DNA of 64,000 nt from NCBI GenBank assembly GCA_958296195.1, contig OY282455.1, forward strand, positions 1,426,001 through 1,490,000. The letters are read 5' to 3'. The notes below the pieces were generated by a model. That model made no database searches. It saw nothing but the letters and a program-made list of their open reading frames with translations, and was not told the origin of the DNA. Below, piece by piece: positions 43,201 to 51,557 of this stretch (within the stretch, counting starts at the first letter, position 1; every line of letters begins with the position of its first letter). Both the position numbers and the translations under genes were made by a program. This DNA comes from an uncultured Pseudomonadales bacterium. Lineage in GTDB: Bacteria; Pseudomonadota; Gammaproteobacteria; Pseudomonadales; Azotimanducaceae.

Positions 43201-45489
43201 GTCCGCTTCGACCGACCCGTGACGGTGACAGGCGCACCGCAGGTGGCGTTGACCGTCGGCTCGAACACCCGGCAAGCCGCTTACTTCAGCGGTTCCGGAG
43301 GGCGCAGCGTCTTTTTTCTCTACAAGGTGCAGGCAGGGGACAGCGACACGGACGGCGTCAGCATTGCCGCCAACTCCGTCAGCCTGAACGGCGGCGGCAT
43401 CGACGGCACGGCCGCCGCGCTCACTCATGACGCGGTGGCCGCGGACACGGCGCACAAGGTGAACGGCGGCGCGTCCCGAACGGCGGCGGTGATCCTTGTG
43501 GTGCTGGCCAACTCGCCGGAGGGGGACGGCACCTACAAACTCGGCGAAGGGATCGAAGTGGAGGTCTGGTTCGATCGGGCGGTGACGGTGACGGGGGCGC
43601 CCCATCTGGAGATCGCCATCGGCGCCAACAATCGGCAGGCAGCCTACGTTGGCGGCATCGGCAATCGGCTGACGTTCAGGTACGTCCTGCAGGCGAACGA
43701 CATCGACGCCGACGGCGTCGGCATCGCCGCCAACGCGCTGAAGCTCAACGGTGGCACTGTCAACGACGGGGTGTCCGCCGCCGCCGCCACGTTGACGTTT
43801 GCAGCGGTGGCGGCGGACAGCGCCCGCAGGACGGACGGACGCCAAGTAAGCCGGCCGCGCCTGATGCAGGTTCAGTTCAATGTCCACAGCCCGCCGAGCG
43901 GCGCCGCCTACGGTTCCGGCGAAGTGATTTGGGTGGAGGCTTGGTTCGACAAGGCGGTGGTCGTGACCGGCGCGCCGCGCATGGCGTTGGACATCGGCGG
44001 CAACGTTCGGCAGGCGGCCTATCACTCCTCCGCCTCCGGCGGCCGGGTGCTGTTCTTCCACTATGTCGTGCGAAGTGTTGATCTCGACGCCGATGGGGTC
44101 GGCATTGCCGCCAACGCCCTGGATTTGAACGGCGGCGCCATCAGGCTGGCGGCGAACAGCGCCACCGACGCGGCGGTGACCCACGCCGCCGTGGCCGCGG
44201 ATCCCGCCCGCAAGGTGACGGGCGGATCGGCCCCGCCGCCCCCTGCTCCGCAACCACCTCCGCCACCCCGTCCACCTCAGCCTCCGCCGGTGTCTCCCCC
44301 GCCGCCGCCGCCGAACAGGGCGCCGGAGGTGGTTCGCCCAATGGACGCGCTGTCGCTGCTGCCGGGTGCCTCCCGGGAGATTGACGTCTCCGCCGCCTTC
44401 CGGGATCGGGACGGCGACCGGCTGGCCTATTCGGCGCAGTCCTCGAACCCGGCGGTGGCGACGGCGGCCGTGCGCGGCGCAGTGGTGGGCGTCGCGGCGA
44501 TTGCGCCGGGCGCGGCGGCCGTCACCCTCCGGGCCACCGACCCCAGGGGCCTAAGCGCACGGCTTGTCTTTTCAGTGCAGGTCAAGGGACCGCCGCAGGC
44601 CACTGGCGAAATCGCGGACGTGTCGCTGCTGCCGGGCGCCTCCCGGGAGATCGATCCAACCGCGGCGTTCGCTGACCCGGACGGGGACCCGCTTCGCTAC
44701 GGGGCGCAGTCCGCGGACCCCTCGGTGGCGACCGCCGCCCATCAGGACGGCGTGGTGCGCATTGCGGCGGAGGCCCCGGGTTTGACGACGGTGACCCTCA
44801 CGGCCACGGACAGCGACGGCCTGAGCGCGTCGCTTGTCTTCGCCGTCAACGTCAAGGGCCCGCCGCGGGTTGTGGGCGAAATTGCGGCGCTGCCGCTGCC
44901 GGCCGGCGCATTGGCCGACATTGACGCGGCGGCCAGTTTCCGCGACCCGAACGGGGATGAGCTTGCCTACCAAGCCGCCTCCTCGAATGCTTCCGCGGCT
45001 GCGGCGACCATGGACGGCGGCGTGGCGAGGGTTGTCGCCAAGGCGCCCGGAACGGCGACGGTGACGATCACAGCGGCGGACGGGGACGGCCTGAGCGCGT
45101 CGCTCAGCTTCCCGGTGGCGGTGGCGGCGGCGCTTCCGAACCAGGAGCTTTTGGTTGGCGACGATGTTTTGGCGATGCCGCTGTCGAGCCTTTTTACGGG
45201 TGCGGGCGGCTTTGATGAGCCGGCCGCATCATCGAGCGACGCCGCCTTGGTGGCGGCCGACGTTGCGGACGGCGTCCTGACCTTGGCGGCCGTTGGGGAG
45301 GACGAGGGCGCTACTGTCGTCTCCGTGGCGGCGACGGGCGGCGCCGGCTGGCGCAGAACGCTGCGTCTCCAGGTGGAGGTGACCACCGCCGGCGGCTTTT
45401 TCAGGGATTGGCGCCTGCATTGGATCACGCGGCTTGGGCGGCCGGACGCGGAGGACTCCTCGATCCGATCCCGTTCGACGCCGCAATGA
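40213..45489 (+). CDS. Large secreted trypsin-like serine protease with multiple Ig-like repeat domains
   Basis: 1758 residues. A long N-terminus and signal peptide end SAHA (67), directly followed by IRGG, the N-terminus expected for mature trypsin. The S1 domain (~68-300) has His108 (TAAHC), Asp152 (HDIALLEL) and Ser249 (ADSGGP, usually GDSGGP). Then: fibronectin-III-like (~305-395), a He_PIG-like domain (~398-495), a leucine-rich-repeat-like segment (~560-620), a PKD/REJ-like domain after a Pro linker (~755-850), four ~115-residue repeats containing (V/A)TG(A/S)P and DGV(G/S)IAAN(~855-1340), a Pro-rich linker, and four cadherin-like repeats (~1370-1700). An alternative ATG is 40258. The subtilase autotransporter follows after 21 bp, so the two are likely co-transcribed. 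Targets are unknown. Confidence 0.85.
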   Translation: MKFGPFCLKRTSTAPMHRLEQFLKLRLPAFCVAGNNRRICLAKSSPAVFLAVGLLVAGQLTALSAHAIRGGQVAEAGRWPYHVSMFIRDAHACGGTLVTPRYVLTAAHCPQGLPREILSIYVGSQRIDGSGQFIKVAAVYVHPRYDGNRTHDIALLELETPAPASYGTATLPNLAIHDRIVAAGEEAAAIGWGTLGPLSYSSPIELRQASLTLRSDASCRNVFGSGFNSDAHFCTHNVVEVRGICVADSGGPTFVRRDGIDYQVGINSFAETFYSSSLFCTRSGFTKVASYVDWINYLISPRPPASPANFRALASRGAVSLTWDRARTHRITGYEYRYRTGGGTWGEWTAVPDSGRNTDTARVAGLTNGVAYGLQVRAINWDGAGEPSAEEFATPMAAMDLTPSFGDTTLAGWSYIKDALIITRQLPQAAGGDGNLTYAVSPTLPAGLSFAAATRQLSGTPTATQTPAEYRYTATDLDGDVASLTFVLDVSAAMSDRSGAVRSFIGGWFGDVGISFPSWSDFSEALMEEAAVPVIRLGHCAAQPERMGCIIGADGVSTVVAQSLAGWPTVHTMTIRNERLSTLPGTFVGYHNRLRNLQLYENRITALPDGIFDYMDLDALWLHGNTGSPFTLAVAAKSSDGSVYAHLPQAAPKEISVDWTASGGSTATGTAVIPAGKRDGTPFSLASPQDIVMTLSNPRLTGITESLSDSAGNFRGFNLTMASTTTATITASTGTNPPPAPPAPPAPPSEAPTANAGADASVAEGAQATLDGADSEDPEGGALTYAWTQLTRPLVALSDAAATQPTFTAPSGLPLSFELRFSLTVTDPTGVASDPDTVAVRVISKPRISAVAIAGAPPVGGSYRKGDRIRATVTFTQAVAVTGSPQLTLDVGGRQRPALWTGITNSRTLTFDYLVGEGDLDANGVGIDANSLSLNGGGINYLAGSGGAAAVLTHKAAAEDADHKVDGSVATISSVAIASAPESGAAYQLGEPIIVNVRFDRPVTVTGAPQVALTVGSNTRQAAYFSGSGGRSVFFLYKVQAGDSDTDGVSIAANSVSLNGGGIDGTAAALTHDAVAADTAHKVNGGASRTAAVILVVLANSPEGDGTYKLGEGIEVEVWFDRAVTVTGAPHLEIAIGANNRQAAYVGGIGNRLTFRYVLQANDIDADGVGIAANALKLNGGTVNDGVSAAAATLTFAAVAADSARRTDGRQVSRPRLMQVQFNVHSPPSGAAYGSGEVIWVEAWFDKAVVVTGAPRMALDIGGNVRQAAYHSSASGGRVLFFHYVVRSVDLDADGVGIAANALDLNGGAIRLAANSATDAAVTHAAVAADPARKVTGGSAPPPPAPQPPPPPRPPQPPPVSPPPPPPNRAPEVVRPMDALSLLPGASREIDVSAAFRDRDGDRLAYSAQSSNPAVATAAVRGAVVGVAAIAPGAAAVTLRATDPRGLSARLVFSVQVKGPPQATGEIADVSLLPGASREIDPTAAFADPDGDPLRYGAQSADPSVATAAHQDGVVRIAAEAPGLTTVTLTATDSDGLSASLVFAVNVKGPPRVVGEIAALPLPAGALADIDAAASFRDPNGDELAYQAASSNASAAAATMDGGVARVVAKAPGTATVTITAADGDGLSASLSFPVAVAAALPNQELLVGDDVLAMPLSSLFTGAGGFDEPAASSSDAALVAADVADGVLTLAAVGEDEGATVVSVAATGGAGWRRTLRLQVEVTTAGGFFRDWRLHWITRLGRPDAEDSSIRSRSTPQ

Positions 45490-45510
45490 CCGGCCTTTTG
45501 GAGCTTTACG

Positions 45511-48147
45511 ATGTTGAATGAACGACGCAGCCAAGTGGGTCGGTGGGCCTTGGCAATGGCGGCGGCGGCCTTTGCCGCCTCGCCCGCCGCAAGCCCGCCT
45601 GCTTCCCAAGAGACGGCCGGGGAGGACTGCGGACGCATTCCCGACCGCCAAGCCGGTGGCTTCGACCTGGCGTCGGCAACCTTGTTGGGCAACGGCTTGG
45701 CGGGGCGTTGCCTAAAGCCGCTGGACGGGTGCGGCACGGTTGAGGGCAGGTTGGCGCGCATGGTGGCGGGATGCCGTTTGCCTGTGGCTGGCGCCCTTGG
45801 GTTCGGCTTTGGACTGGGTGAATTCGACCATGGCGGCTGGGCTGCGCTCGGCGCCGAACGTGACGGCTTGGGTTTGCGGTCGGCTTCGGCCCCCTTGCAG
45901 CAGGCGATCGAGGCGCCCTCCCCCAGCAACGGGATTGCGCCGCTAAGTACGGTTCGTGCGGTGGCGGGTGAGTCCTTGGAGCCGGACGCGGCTCCGTCGT
46001 TGGCGAATTCTTGGAGGACCGCGGAGTACAGCCGCTCCACCACGGTCGGTTCAAGAACCGGCGCGAGTCGGCTGAACCTGATCCGGGCCGCGGAGGGATA
46101 CGCCCGGCGGGTCACCGGAAGGCCCGGCGGCGGCGGCGTCACGGTGGCGCTGCTCGACACCGGCGTCAACGCCGCCCATTCGCAGCTCGATGTCGCCAGG
46201 ACATTCGACTACGGCGCTGTTCCCCGCACCCACGGCACTTTTTTGGCCGGCGTCGTCGCCGCGCGCAGGGACGGCGACGGCATGCACGGCGTCGCCTACA
46301 ACGCCAATCTGGTCAGCATTGGCAGAGTGCCGACAGCAATGGCGACTCCCCATGAGGCGTCCGCCGCCGACATCGCCTCCGCGGCGGGACTGACGCGGAC
46401 TTACGGAACCTTTCAGTCCACTCCCGAGGCCAGTTCCCACATCCTGAACATGAGCTGGGGCGAACGCGGCCGGGTTCCCGTGATCGAGAGCGCCTTGCTG
46501 GAGGCCGCAGGCGCCGGGCGCATCCTGATCGCCGCCCTCGGCAACGAGGGTGAAACCAATCCGGTCGCGACGCCGGCCCTCCTGGTGGCGGATGCGGGGA
46601 TCGCCGGCTTCGCCATCGCCGTCGGCGCACTGAACGAGGCCGGCACGGGCGCCAGTTCCGGCACCAACTATTGCGGTGTGGTGGCGCGCTACTGCCTGTT
46701 CGCCCCCGGCACCAATGTCATGAGCACCGCCGCGACGCTTGGCTACGCCGTGCAAAACGGCACATCCCATTCGGCGGCCTTCGTCTCCGGCGCGGCGGCG
46801 GTGGTTTGGGCGGCGTTTCCCAACAAGCGCGGCGACCAAGTCGTCGGCCGCCTGCTCAGCACCGCCCGGCCTCTGGACGGCCAGGAGATTTCCAGCACCT
46901 ACGGGCACGGCGCCCTGGACCTCGGCGCCGCCATGAACCCGGTGGGGTTCCTGAGCCTTTCCCTCAAAGGCGCCGGCCGGGCGCCGCTGGCGGCCAGCTT
47001 CATCGACTTGCCGCGCGGCTTCGCGGTGCCCCCGACGGACGCCGTGCTGGCCAACGCCGTGGTTTACGACCAGCAGATGTTCCCGTTCCTTGCTGACCTG
47101 AACGCCGTGTTCCGAACGGCGCCGCAGCGCCCTCCGGAGAGCTTGCTCGATCCGGCGTCTTGGTCGCCGAGCGGCCTGTCGCCAACGGCTTGGCGCACCG
47201 GCTACGAGCGCTTGAGCCCCGTCGGCCAAGCGTTGCGCCCATACCCTTGGGCGAGGCGAACAAGTTGGGGGGGCACCGGAGCTTACCGCATGGAGTTTCG
47301 GCCGGCGCCGAATTTGTCGCTGGCCGTGGGCAGGGGCTTCGGCGCCTTCGCCGCGCCGAACGACTTCATCGCCGGGCGGATGCAGCGCAATCCGCTTCGC
47401 GATCAGTTCTCCACCGATCCATTCGCCGCGTTCACCGGCTGGGGAGAGGGCCTGAGCCTTAGCTGGCGGCTTGCTCCGCATACCGCGCTGGACTTCGCCG
47501 GCAAACGGGGGGAGGGCCACTTCGGCGCCGCCCGCAACCGGTTCGCTTCGGCGGGGCTTGCCCGGGACATCGGTGCTCTCACCTTGGGAGTGCGCTACGG
47601 CTTTCTCGACGAAAGCGGCTCTTGGCTCGGCGTCCGCACCCAAGGCGCCTTCGGCGGCTTGCGGGATGCGCGGACGGCCTTTGTGGACATGCGCATCCAG
47701 GGGCGTCTTGCCGGGCGCATGACGCTGTTCGGCAGCCTAAGCCGGGGCGCAACCGCCGGAGGTTCGGGGCGGCCCGGCTCCCTGGTTGCGCAGTGGGGCA
47801 AGGCGCGGTCGCGGTCGTTTCTGCTCGGCGGGGAAGTGGAGGGCCTCTGGCTGGCCTCCGACCGCCTGGCCTTGACGGCGGCGATGCCGTTCCGGGTCCG
47901 GCGGGCGAAAGTTTATTTGGATGTTCCGGATCGGGAGCTGGCAGACGGCGTGGTCAGCTACGCTCGACAGGCGGTGGACCTCAGGCCCCAAGGCCGGGAA
48001 GTCCAACTGCAGTTGGCTTACGCAGCCGAGGCGCTGGAGCGGCGCCTCTCCTTTTCCTTGGGCGCCGGCCTGCGCCTGCAGCCAAACCACTCGCCCTCCG
48101 CCGGCCCCGAATTCAGCACCGCGCTTAGGATGCGCTTGGTTTTTTGA
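45511..48147 (+). CDS. Subtilase-family (S8) autotransporter protease
   Basis: 878 residues. Signal peptide (~1-30), then an unusual Cys-containing region (~38-180) before the S8 domain. Catalytic residues: Asp216 (ALLDTGVN), His241 (THGTFLAGVV) and Ser421 (NGTSHSAAF; the usual GTSMAxP pattern has His/Ser/Ala here), with oxyanion Asn345 (ALGNEGE). The C-terminal ~270 residues have alternating polar/aromatic strands and end RMRLVF, terminal Phe as in autotransporter beta-barrels. A self-exported surface protease. It follows the trypsin-like gene closely; the pair may process each other or a common substrate (inference). Confidence 0.88.
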   Translation: MLNERRSQVGRWALAMAAAAFAASPAASPPASQETAGEDCGRIPDRQAGGFDLASATLLGNGLAGRCLKPLDGCGTVEGRLARMVAGCRLPVAGALGFGFGLGEFDHGGWAALGAERDGLGLRSASAPLQQAIEAPSPSNGIAPLSTVRAVAGESLEPDAAPSLANSWRTAEYSRSTTVGSRTGASRLNLIRAAEGYARRVTGRPGGGGVTVALLDTGVNAAHSQLDVARTFDYGAVPRTHGTFLAGVVAARRDGDGMHGVAYNANLVSIGRVPTAMATPHEASAADIASAAGLTRTYGTFQSTPEASSHILNMSWGERGRVPVIESALLEAAGAGRILIAALGNEGETNPVATPALLVADAGIAGFAIAVGALNEAGTGASSGTNYCGVVARYCLFAPGTNVMSTAATLGYAVQNGTSHSAAFVSGAAAVVWAAFPNKRGDQVVGRLLSTARPLDGQEISSTYGHGALDLGAAMNPVGFLSLSLKGAGRAPLAASFIDLPRGFAVPPTDAVLANAVVYDQQMFPFLADLNAVFRTAPQRPPESLLDPASWSPSGLSPTAWRTGYERLSPVGQALRPYPWARRTSWGGTGAYRMEFRPAPNLSLAVGRGFGAFAAPNDFIAGRMQRNPLRDQFSTDPFAAFTGWGEGLSLSWRLAPHTALDFAGKRGEGHFGAARNRFASAGLARDIGALTLGVRYGFLDESGSWLGVRTQGAFGGLRDARTAFVDMRIQGRLAGRMTLFGSLSRGATAGGSGRPGSLVAQWGKARSRSFLLGGEVEGLWLASDRLALTAAMPFRVRRAKVYLDVPDRELADGVVSYARQAVDLRPQGREVQLQLAYAAEALERRLSFSLGAGLRLQPNHSPSAGPEFSTALRMRLVF

Positions 48148-48279
48148 ACCGGCCGGCCTTGCCGGGCGAAGACGCAGCATAGGGCGAAGCGGGGTTTCGC
48201 CCTAAATTGATCGTTGATGGGGCTATGCTGATCGGGGTATCGCACCCGGTGGAAAGGGCCTATTCTTGTCGTTTACGCA

Positions 48280-49449
48280 ATGCGGCTGCGGAAAATGCAG
48301 AACCCGGAAATCGAAGAAATACGCCATTCGGTTCGGTCTCTGTGCGCCAAGTACGGGGAGGATTACTGGCTGGAGCTGGACCGGGAGCGGGGCTATCCCA
48401 CCGAGTTCGTCGCCGAGCTTACTGCGTCCGGTTTTCTCACGGTGCTCATCCCCGAACGCTACGGCGGCGCCGGCCTTGGCGTGTATGAGGGCGCCGTGGT
48501 CATGGAGGAGGTCTGTCGCTCCGGCGCCCATGCCGGGGCCTGCCATGCGCAGATGTACGTCATGGGCTCCGTGCTGCGCCACGGCAGCGAGGCGCAGAAG
48601 CAGGCGTACCTGCCGAAGATAGCCGCCGGCGAACTGCGCCTGCAGAGCTTCGGCGTCACCGAACCCACCACCGGCACGGACACCACCAACCTAAAGACCA
48701 CCGCCCGCAAGGAGGGCGACGTCTATGTGGTCAACGGCCAGAAGGTGTGGATCAGCCGCATCGAGCACTCCGACCTGATGGTGCTGCTGGCCCGCACCAC
48801 GCCCAAGGATCAGGTGCGGCGCAAGACGGAGGGCCTTTCCGCCTTCATCGTCGATGTCAACGAGGCCAAGGGCAACGGCCTGGAAATCCAGCCCATCGAG
48901 TCCATGATCAACCACCATAGCTGCACCCTGTTCTTCGACGATCTGCAAGTGCCGGCGGACAACCTGCTCGGCCAGGAGGGGGAGGGCTTCAAGGTCATCC
49001 TGGACGGCATGAACGCGGAGCGCATCCTCATCGCCGCCGAATGCGTCGGCGACGGCCGCTACTTCATCGACAAGGCCAGCGCCTACGCCAAGGAGCGCGA
49101 GGTGTTCGGCCGGCCCATCGGCCAGAACCAAGGCATTCAGTTCCCCATCGCCCGCTGCCACGCGGAGGTGGAGGCGGCTTGGCTGATGGTGGAGAGGGCC
49201 GCCCGCCTGTTCGACGCCGGGGAGAAGTGTGCGGCGGAGGCGAACATGGCGAAGATGCTGGCCTCCGAAGCGTCTTGGCGGACCGGTGACGTCTGCCTAC
49301 AAACCCACGGCGGCTTCGCCTTCGCCAAGGAGTACCACATCGAACGCAAGTTCCGCGAAACCCGCCTGTACCAAATAGCCCCCATCTCCACCAACCTGAT
49401 CCTGAGCTACATTGGCGAGCACATTTTGGGAATGCCGCGGTCGTTTTGA
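48280..49449 (+). CDS. Acyl-CoA dehydrogenase
   Basis: 389 residues, full ACAD fold: FGVTEPTTGTDTTNLKTTA, NGQKVWISRIEHSD, REVFGRPIGQNQGIQFPIA, and THGGFAFAKEYHIERKFRE. The usual late E-G-T-x-E segment is replaced by LYQIAPISTN, so the catalytic base differs, as in the glutaryl/isovaleryl-independent groups with Glu elsewhere. A start at 48295 is also possible. No close operon partner; it precedes the epoxide-hydrolase remnant. Catalyses alpha,beta-dehydrogenation of an unknown acyl-CoA. Confidence 0.92.
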   Translation: MRLRKMQNPEIEEIRHSVRSLCAKYGEDYWLELDRERGYPTEFVAELTASGFLTVLIPERYGGAGLGVYEGAVVMEEVCRSGAHAGACHAQMYVMGSVLRHGSEAQKQAYLPKIAAGELRLQSFGVTEPTTGTDTTNLKTTARKEGDVYVVNGQKVWISRIEHSDLMVLLARTTPKDQVRRKTEGLSAFIVDVNEAKGNGLEIQPIESMINHHSCTLFFDDLQVPADNLLGQEGEGFKVILDGMNAERILIAAECVGDGRYFIDKASAYAKEREVFGRPIGQNQGIQFPIARCHAEVEAAWLMVERAARLFDAGEKCAAEANMAKMLASEASWRTGDVCLQTHGGFAFAKEYHIERKFRETRLYQIAPISTNLILSYIGEHILGMPRSF

Positions 49450-49787
49450 GGCGGATGCGGCGGTGAGGCTGGTGGCGGGCCAACCGGGCGGCCGGCGCAT
49501 TCCAAGGCTTGAAGCCGTTGTGGACGGCCATCGCCTTGCTCAGCCATGCACGAAGCGTCGGTGCCGATGCGCCCTCCGGTCGTTGGCTGGGTGCTTGCAG
49601 CGACCGGCCGCGAGTTCGCGCCTCCGGGCTGTGGAACAACAACCACGTTGAAGATGAGATGACTACGACGTCGCCTTTCTGGATGGGATGGAGGCGCTGG
49701 TGGAGGCGTGGGCATGGTCTGTGCGGAGTCAATTCCAATACCGAAATGAGCCTGAACGAAGGGCGATGTATCGTGCCTGGGGCCGAG
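49450..49787. other. Region with no intact gene
   Basis: 340 bp between the acyl-CoA dehydrogenase and the epoxide-hydrolase-like remnant. Frames are short and change; one fragment (RNEPERRAMYRAW) at 49738-49780 looks protein-like and may belong to decayed coding sequence, but I cannot assign it. Confidence 0.35.
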
Positions 49788-49799
49788 AGGGGAATTGGT

Positions 49800-50148
49800 T
49801 GAGATCGTGGGCGATGATCGACGGCTTCAACCGCATCGACTGCTTCACCGAAGATGCCCGTACCACAACATCCCCATGCCAGCGGTGCGGGGCAAGGTCG
49901 CCATCCGCGAGTCCCTGGCCGGCTTCATGGCATCCTCGGAAGAGGTGCAATGGGAGGTGCTGAACTTAGCGGCGGATGCTGATGTGGTGCTCACCGAGCG
50001 GGTGGACAAGTTCAAGATTAACGGCGTTTGGGTGGAGGTGCCGGTGATGGGCGTGTTCGAGACCGCCGGCGGCAAGATCGCCGCCTGGCGGGACTACTTC
50101 GATCTGGGCCAATTCCAATCCCGCCTCGCCGCCCCAGGGGGTGAATGA
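49800..50148 (+). pseudogene. Limonene-1,2-epoxide hydrolase/SnoaL-like gene broken by a frameshift
   Basis: The 3' frame reads YHNIPMPAVRGKVAIRESL, then WEVLNLAADADVVLTERVDKFKINGVWVEVPVMGVFE and AAWRDYFDLGQF, a good match to the limonene-epoxide hydrolase branch of the SnoaL-like fold. The expected N-terminal part (MIDGFNRIDCFTEDA) is in a different frame just upstream; one missing base near 49857 would join EDA to YHNIPM. The N-terminal helix is also short. Either a decaying gene or a sequencing indel. Confidence 0.7.
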
Positions 50149-50180
50149 CGCCGGGCTTGCTGGCGGGCATAGAACCCCAA

Positions 50181-50648
50181 TTAGGTCAATTCAACCTGCC
50201 AGTCCTCAATCAGCTCGCTGCCGCTGCTGGAGAAGAGTTTTGAGACCGGGCAAAAACGGCGCAGGTTGCGCTTGACTTGGCCCAGCGCCTCTTGGCTGCC
50301 CTTGGCCTGCAGGTTGATCGTCAGCCTGACCTTGGGGAAGGGCGCATCGACCTCCTCCAGCAGCATGACGCCCCGAGGGTCAAGCTCCGCGTCCAAGGCC
50401 AGGTCCAGCGCATCCACCTCCAGACCTGCCTTCTTCGCGCACATGTTGAGAATAACGTTGGTGCAGCCCAACAGGGACGCCAAGGCGAGCTCGGTAGGCG
50501 CCAGCCCCTGATTGGTGCCGCCGCGCACCAAGGGCTCATCCACCGTCACGGCAACGTCCCGCACGGCAACGTCGGTGCGGGCATGACTGGCGCACTGCGC
50601 CGTCATCCTAAAGGGAATGTTCTTGGTTCGGATTCTTACGTTGGCCAT
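50181..50648 (-). CDS. OsmC/Ohr-family protein
   Basis: 155 residues from ATG 50648 (GGAGA 9 nt upstream). VDEPLVRGGTNQGLAPTELALASLLGCTNVIL matches the OsmC pattern, in which the Cys in LLGCTN is the conserved peroxidatic-type cysteine; a second Cys is in RFCPVSKL. The typical OsmC/Ohr members reduce organic peroxides. Here the genes for the peroxide response are not obvious; the gene is divergent from the GntR regulator with the operator-like palindrome between them. Confidence 0.88.
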   Translation of the reverse strand: MANVRIRTKNIPFRMTAQCASHARTDVAVRDVAVTVDEPLVRGGTNQGLAPTELALASLLGCTNVILNMCAKKAGLEVDALDLALDAELDPRGVMLLEEVDAPFPKVRLTINLQAKGSQEALGQVKRNLRRFCPVSKLFSSSGSELIEDWQVELT

Positions 50649-50684
50649 AACGGATTTCTCCTGTTGGTTGCCTCGATCGGGGAT

Positions 50685-50724
50685 TTTGCGGTTGCGTCCA
50701 GACACCGTATTATACAATGTGTAT
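50685..50724 (+). promoter_or_regulatory. Divergent promoter region with GntR-type operator palindrome
   Basis: ATACA-ATG-TGTAT (50712-50724) is a perfect inverted repeat of the half-site type used by FadR/VanR-like GntR proteins. It overlaps a possible -10 TATTAT (50708-50713), with TTTGCG (50685-50690) 17 bp upstream. This position would let the regulator repress its own gene and perhaps osmC. The symmetry is seen; binding is inferred. Confidence 0.5.
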
Positions 50725-50752
50725 GCAAACTGTGGGCAGGTTCGTTGCAGGC

Positions 50753-51532
50753 ATGAGCGGAGCATCGCAAAACACCGCCAAAGCGCGGGGGCGCCCCAAG
50801 GGTTCCGGGGCCAACGCTGTCTATGACGGGCTGCGCAACGACATACTGCACCTGCGTCTGCAGCCGGGGACCAACATTCAGGAGGCGCCCCTGCAGAAGC
50901 GCTTTGGGGTGTCCCGCACACCAGTGCGGGAGGCGCTGATTCGGCTGGCCTCCGAAGGCCTGATCAGCTTGCTCCCCAACCGCGGCGCACGCGTCGCTGA
51001 GATGGACATCGCCGACGTGCCCCGCTTCTTTGAAGCCCTGGACGTCTGTCAGCGCTTGGTTCTGCGCCTCAGCGCCCGGCGCCGCAGCGAAGCGCAGCTT
51101 GGCGAAATGCGCTCCCTTAACAGAGAGTTCGCAGACGCTGCACACACCCTAGATGTCGTGGCGATGACCGAGATCAACAAGCACTACCACTTTGTCACCG
51201 CCGAAGCTTGCTGCAACAAATACGTCCGCGAGTTTTACGAAGACCTTATGTCCACCGGGCTGCGCTTGGCTCGCTCCGCCTTCGGCTCCGCCCTGGAGGA
51301 CCCGGAATTTATCGAAAGCTATTACGGAAAGGTCGTCAAAGAGCATGACGCCATCATTGAGGCTATGCAGCGGCGCGATGCGGACGCCGCCGAAAGGCTC
51401 GGTCGGGCGCACACCCAATTGTTTCGCAGCAGGATCGTGCGAGCCATCGAAACTGGGCACGTTGAAGGTTTGGATCTGTCCGAGGCGACCAAGGAAGTGG
51501 CGGTGCCGCTTGGCGGCGCCGCCATTCCCTGA
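50753..51532 (+). CDS. GntR-family transcriptional regulator (FadR/FCD subfamily)
   Basis: About 259 residues. The winged HTH lies at ~20-90 (AVYDGLRNDILHLRLQPG..IQE..LQKRFGVSRTPVREALIRLASEGLI). An FCD ligand-binding domain follows (~100-235) with the metal-type residues in HDAIIEAMQRRDADAAERLGRAH. Starts at 50717 and 50723 fall inside the operator-like palindrome, so 50753 is preferred. The HyuAB and molybdenum-hydroxylase genes follow on the same strand, 25 nt away, making it the likely regulator of that cluster; the ligand is unknown. Confidence 0.9.
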   Translation: MSGASQNTAKARGRPKGSGANAVYDGLRNDILHLRLQPGTNIQEAPLQKRFGVSRTPVREALIRLASEGLISLLPNRGARVAEMDIADVPRFFEALDVCQRLVLRLSARRRSEAQLGEMRSLNREFADAAHTLDVVAMTEINKHYHFVTAEACCNKYVREFYEDLMSTGLRLARSAFGSALEDPEFIESYYGKVVKEHDAIIEAMQRRDADAAERLGRAHTQLFRSRIVRAIETGHVEGLDLSEATKEVAVPLGGAAIP

Positions 51533-51557
51533 ATTCACGTCTGGAGTCAGGGTCATT

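Noticed and set aside
49509-49802. 97-aa plus-strand frame upstream of the epoxide hydrolase remnant
   Set aside because: No conserved features; Trp/Arg-rich composition consistent with a non-coding frame.
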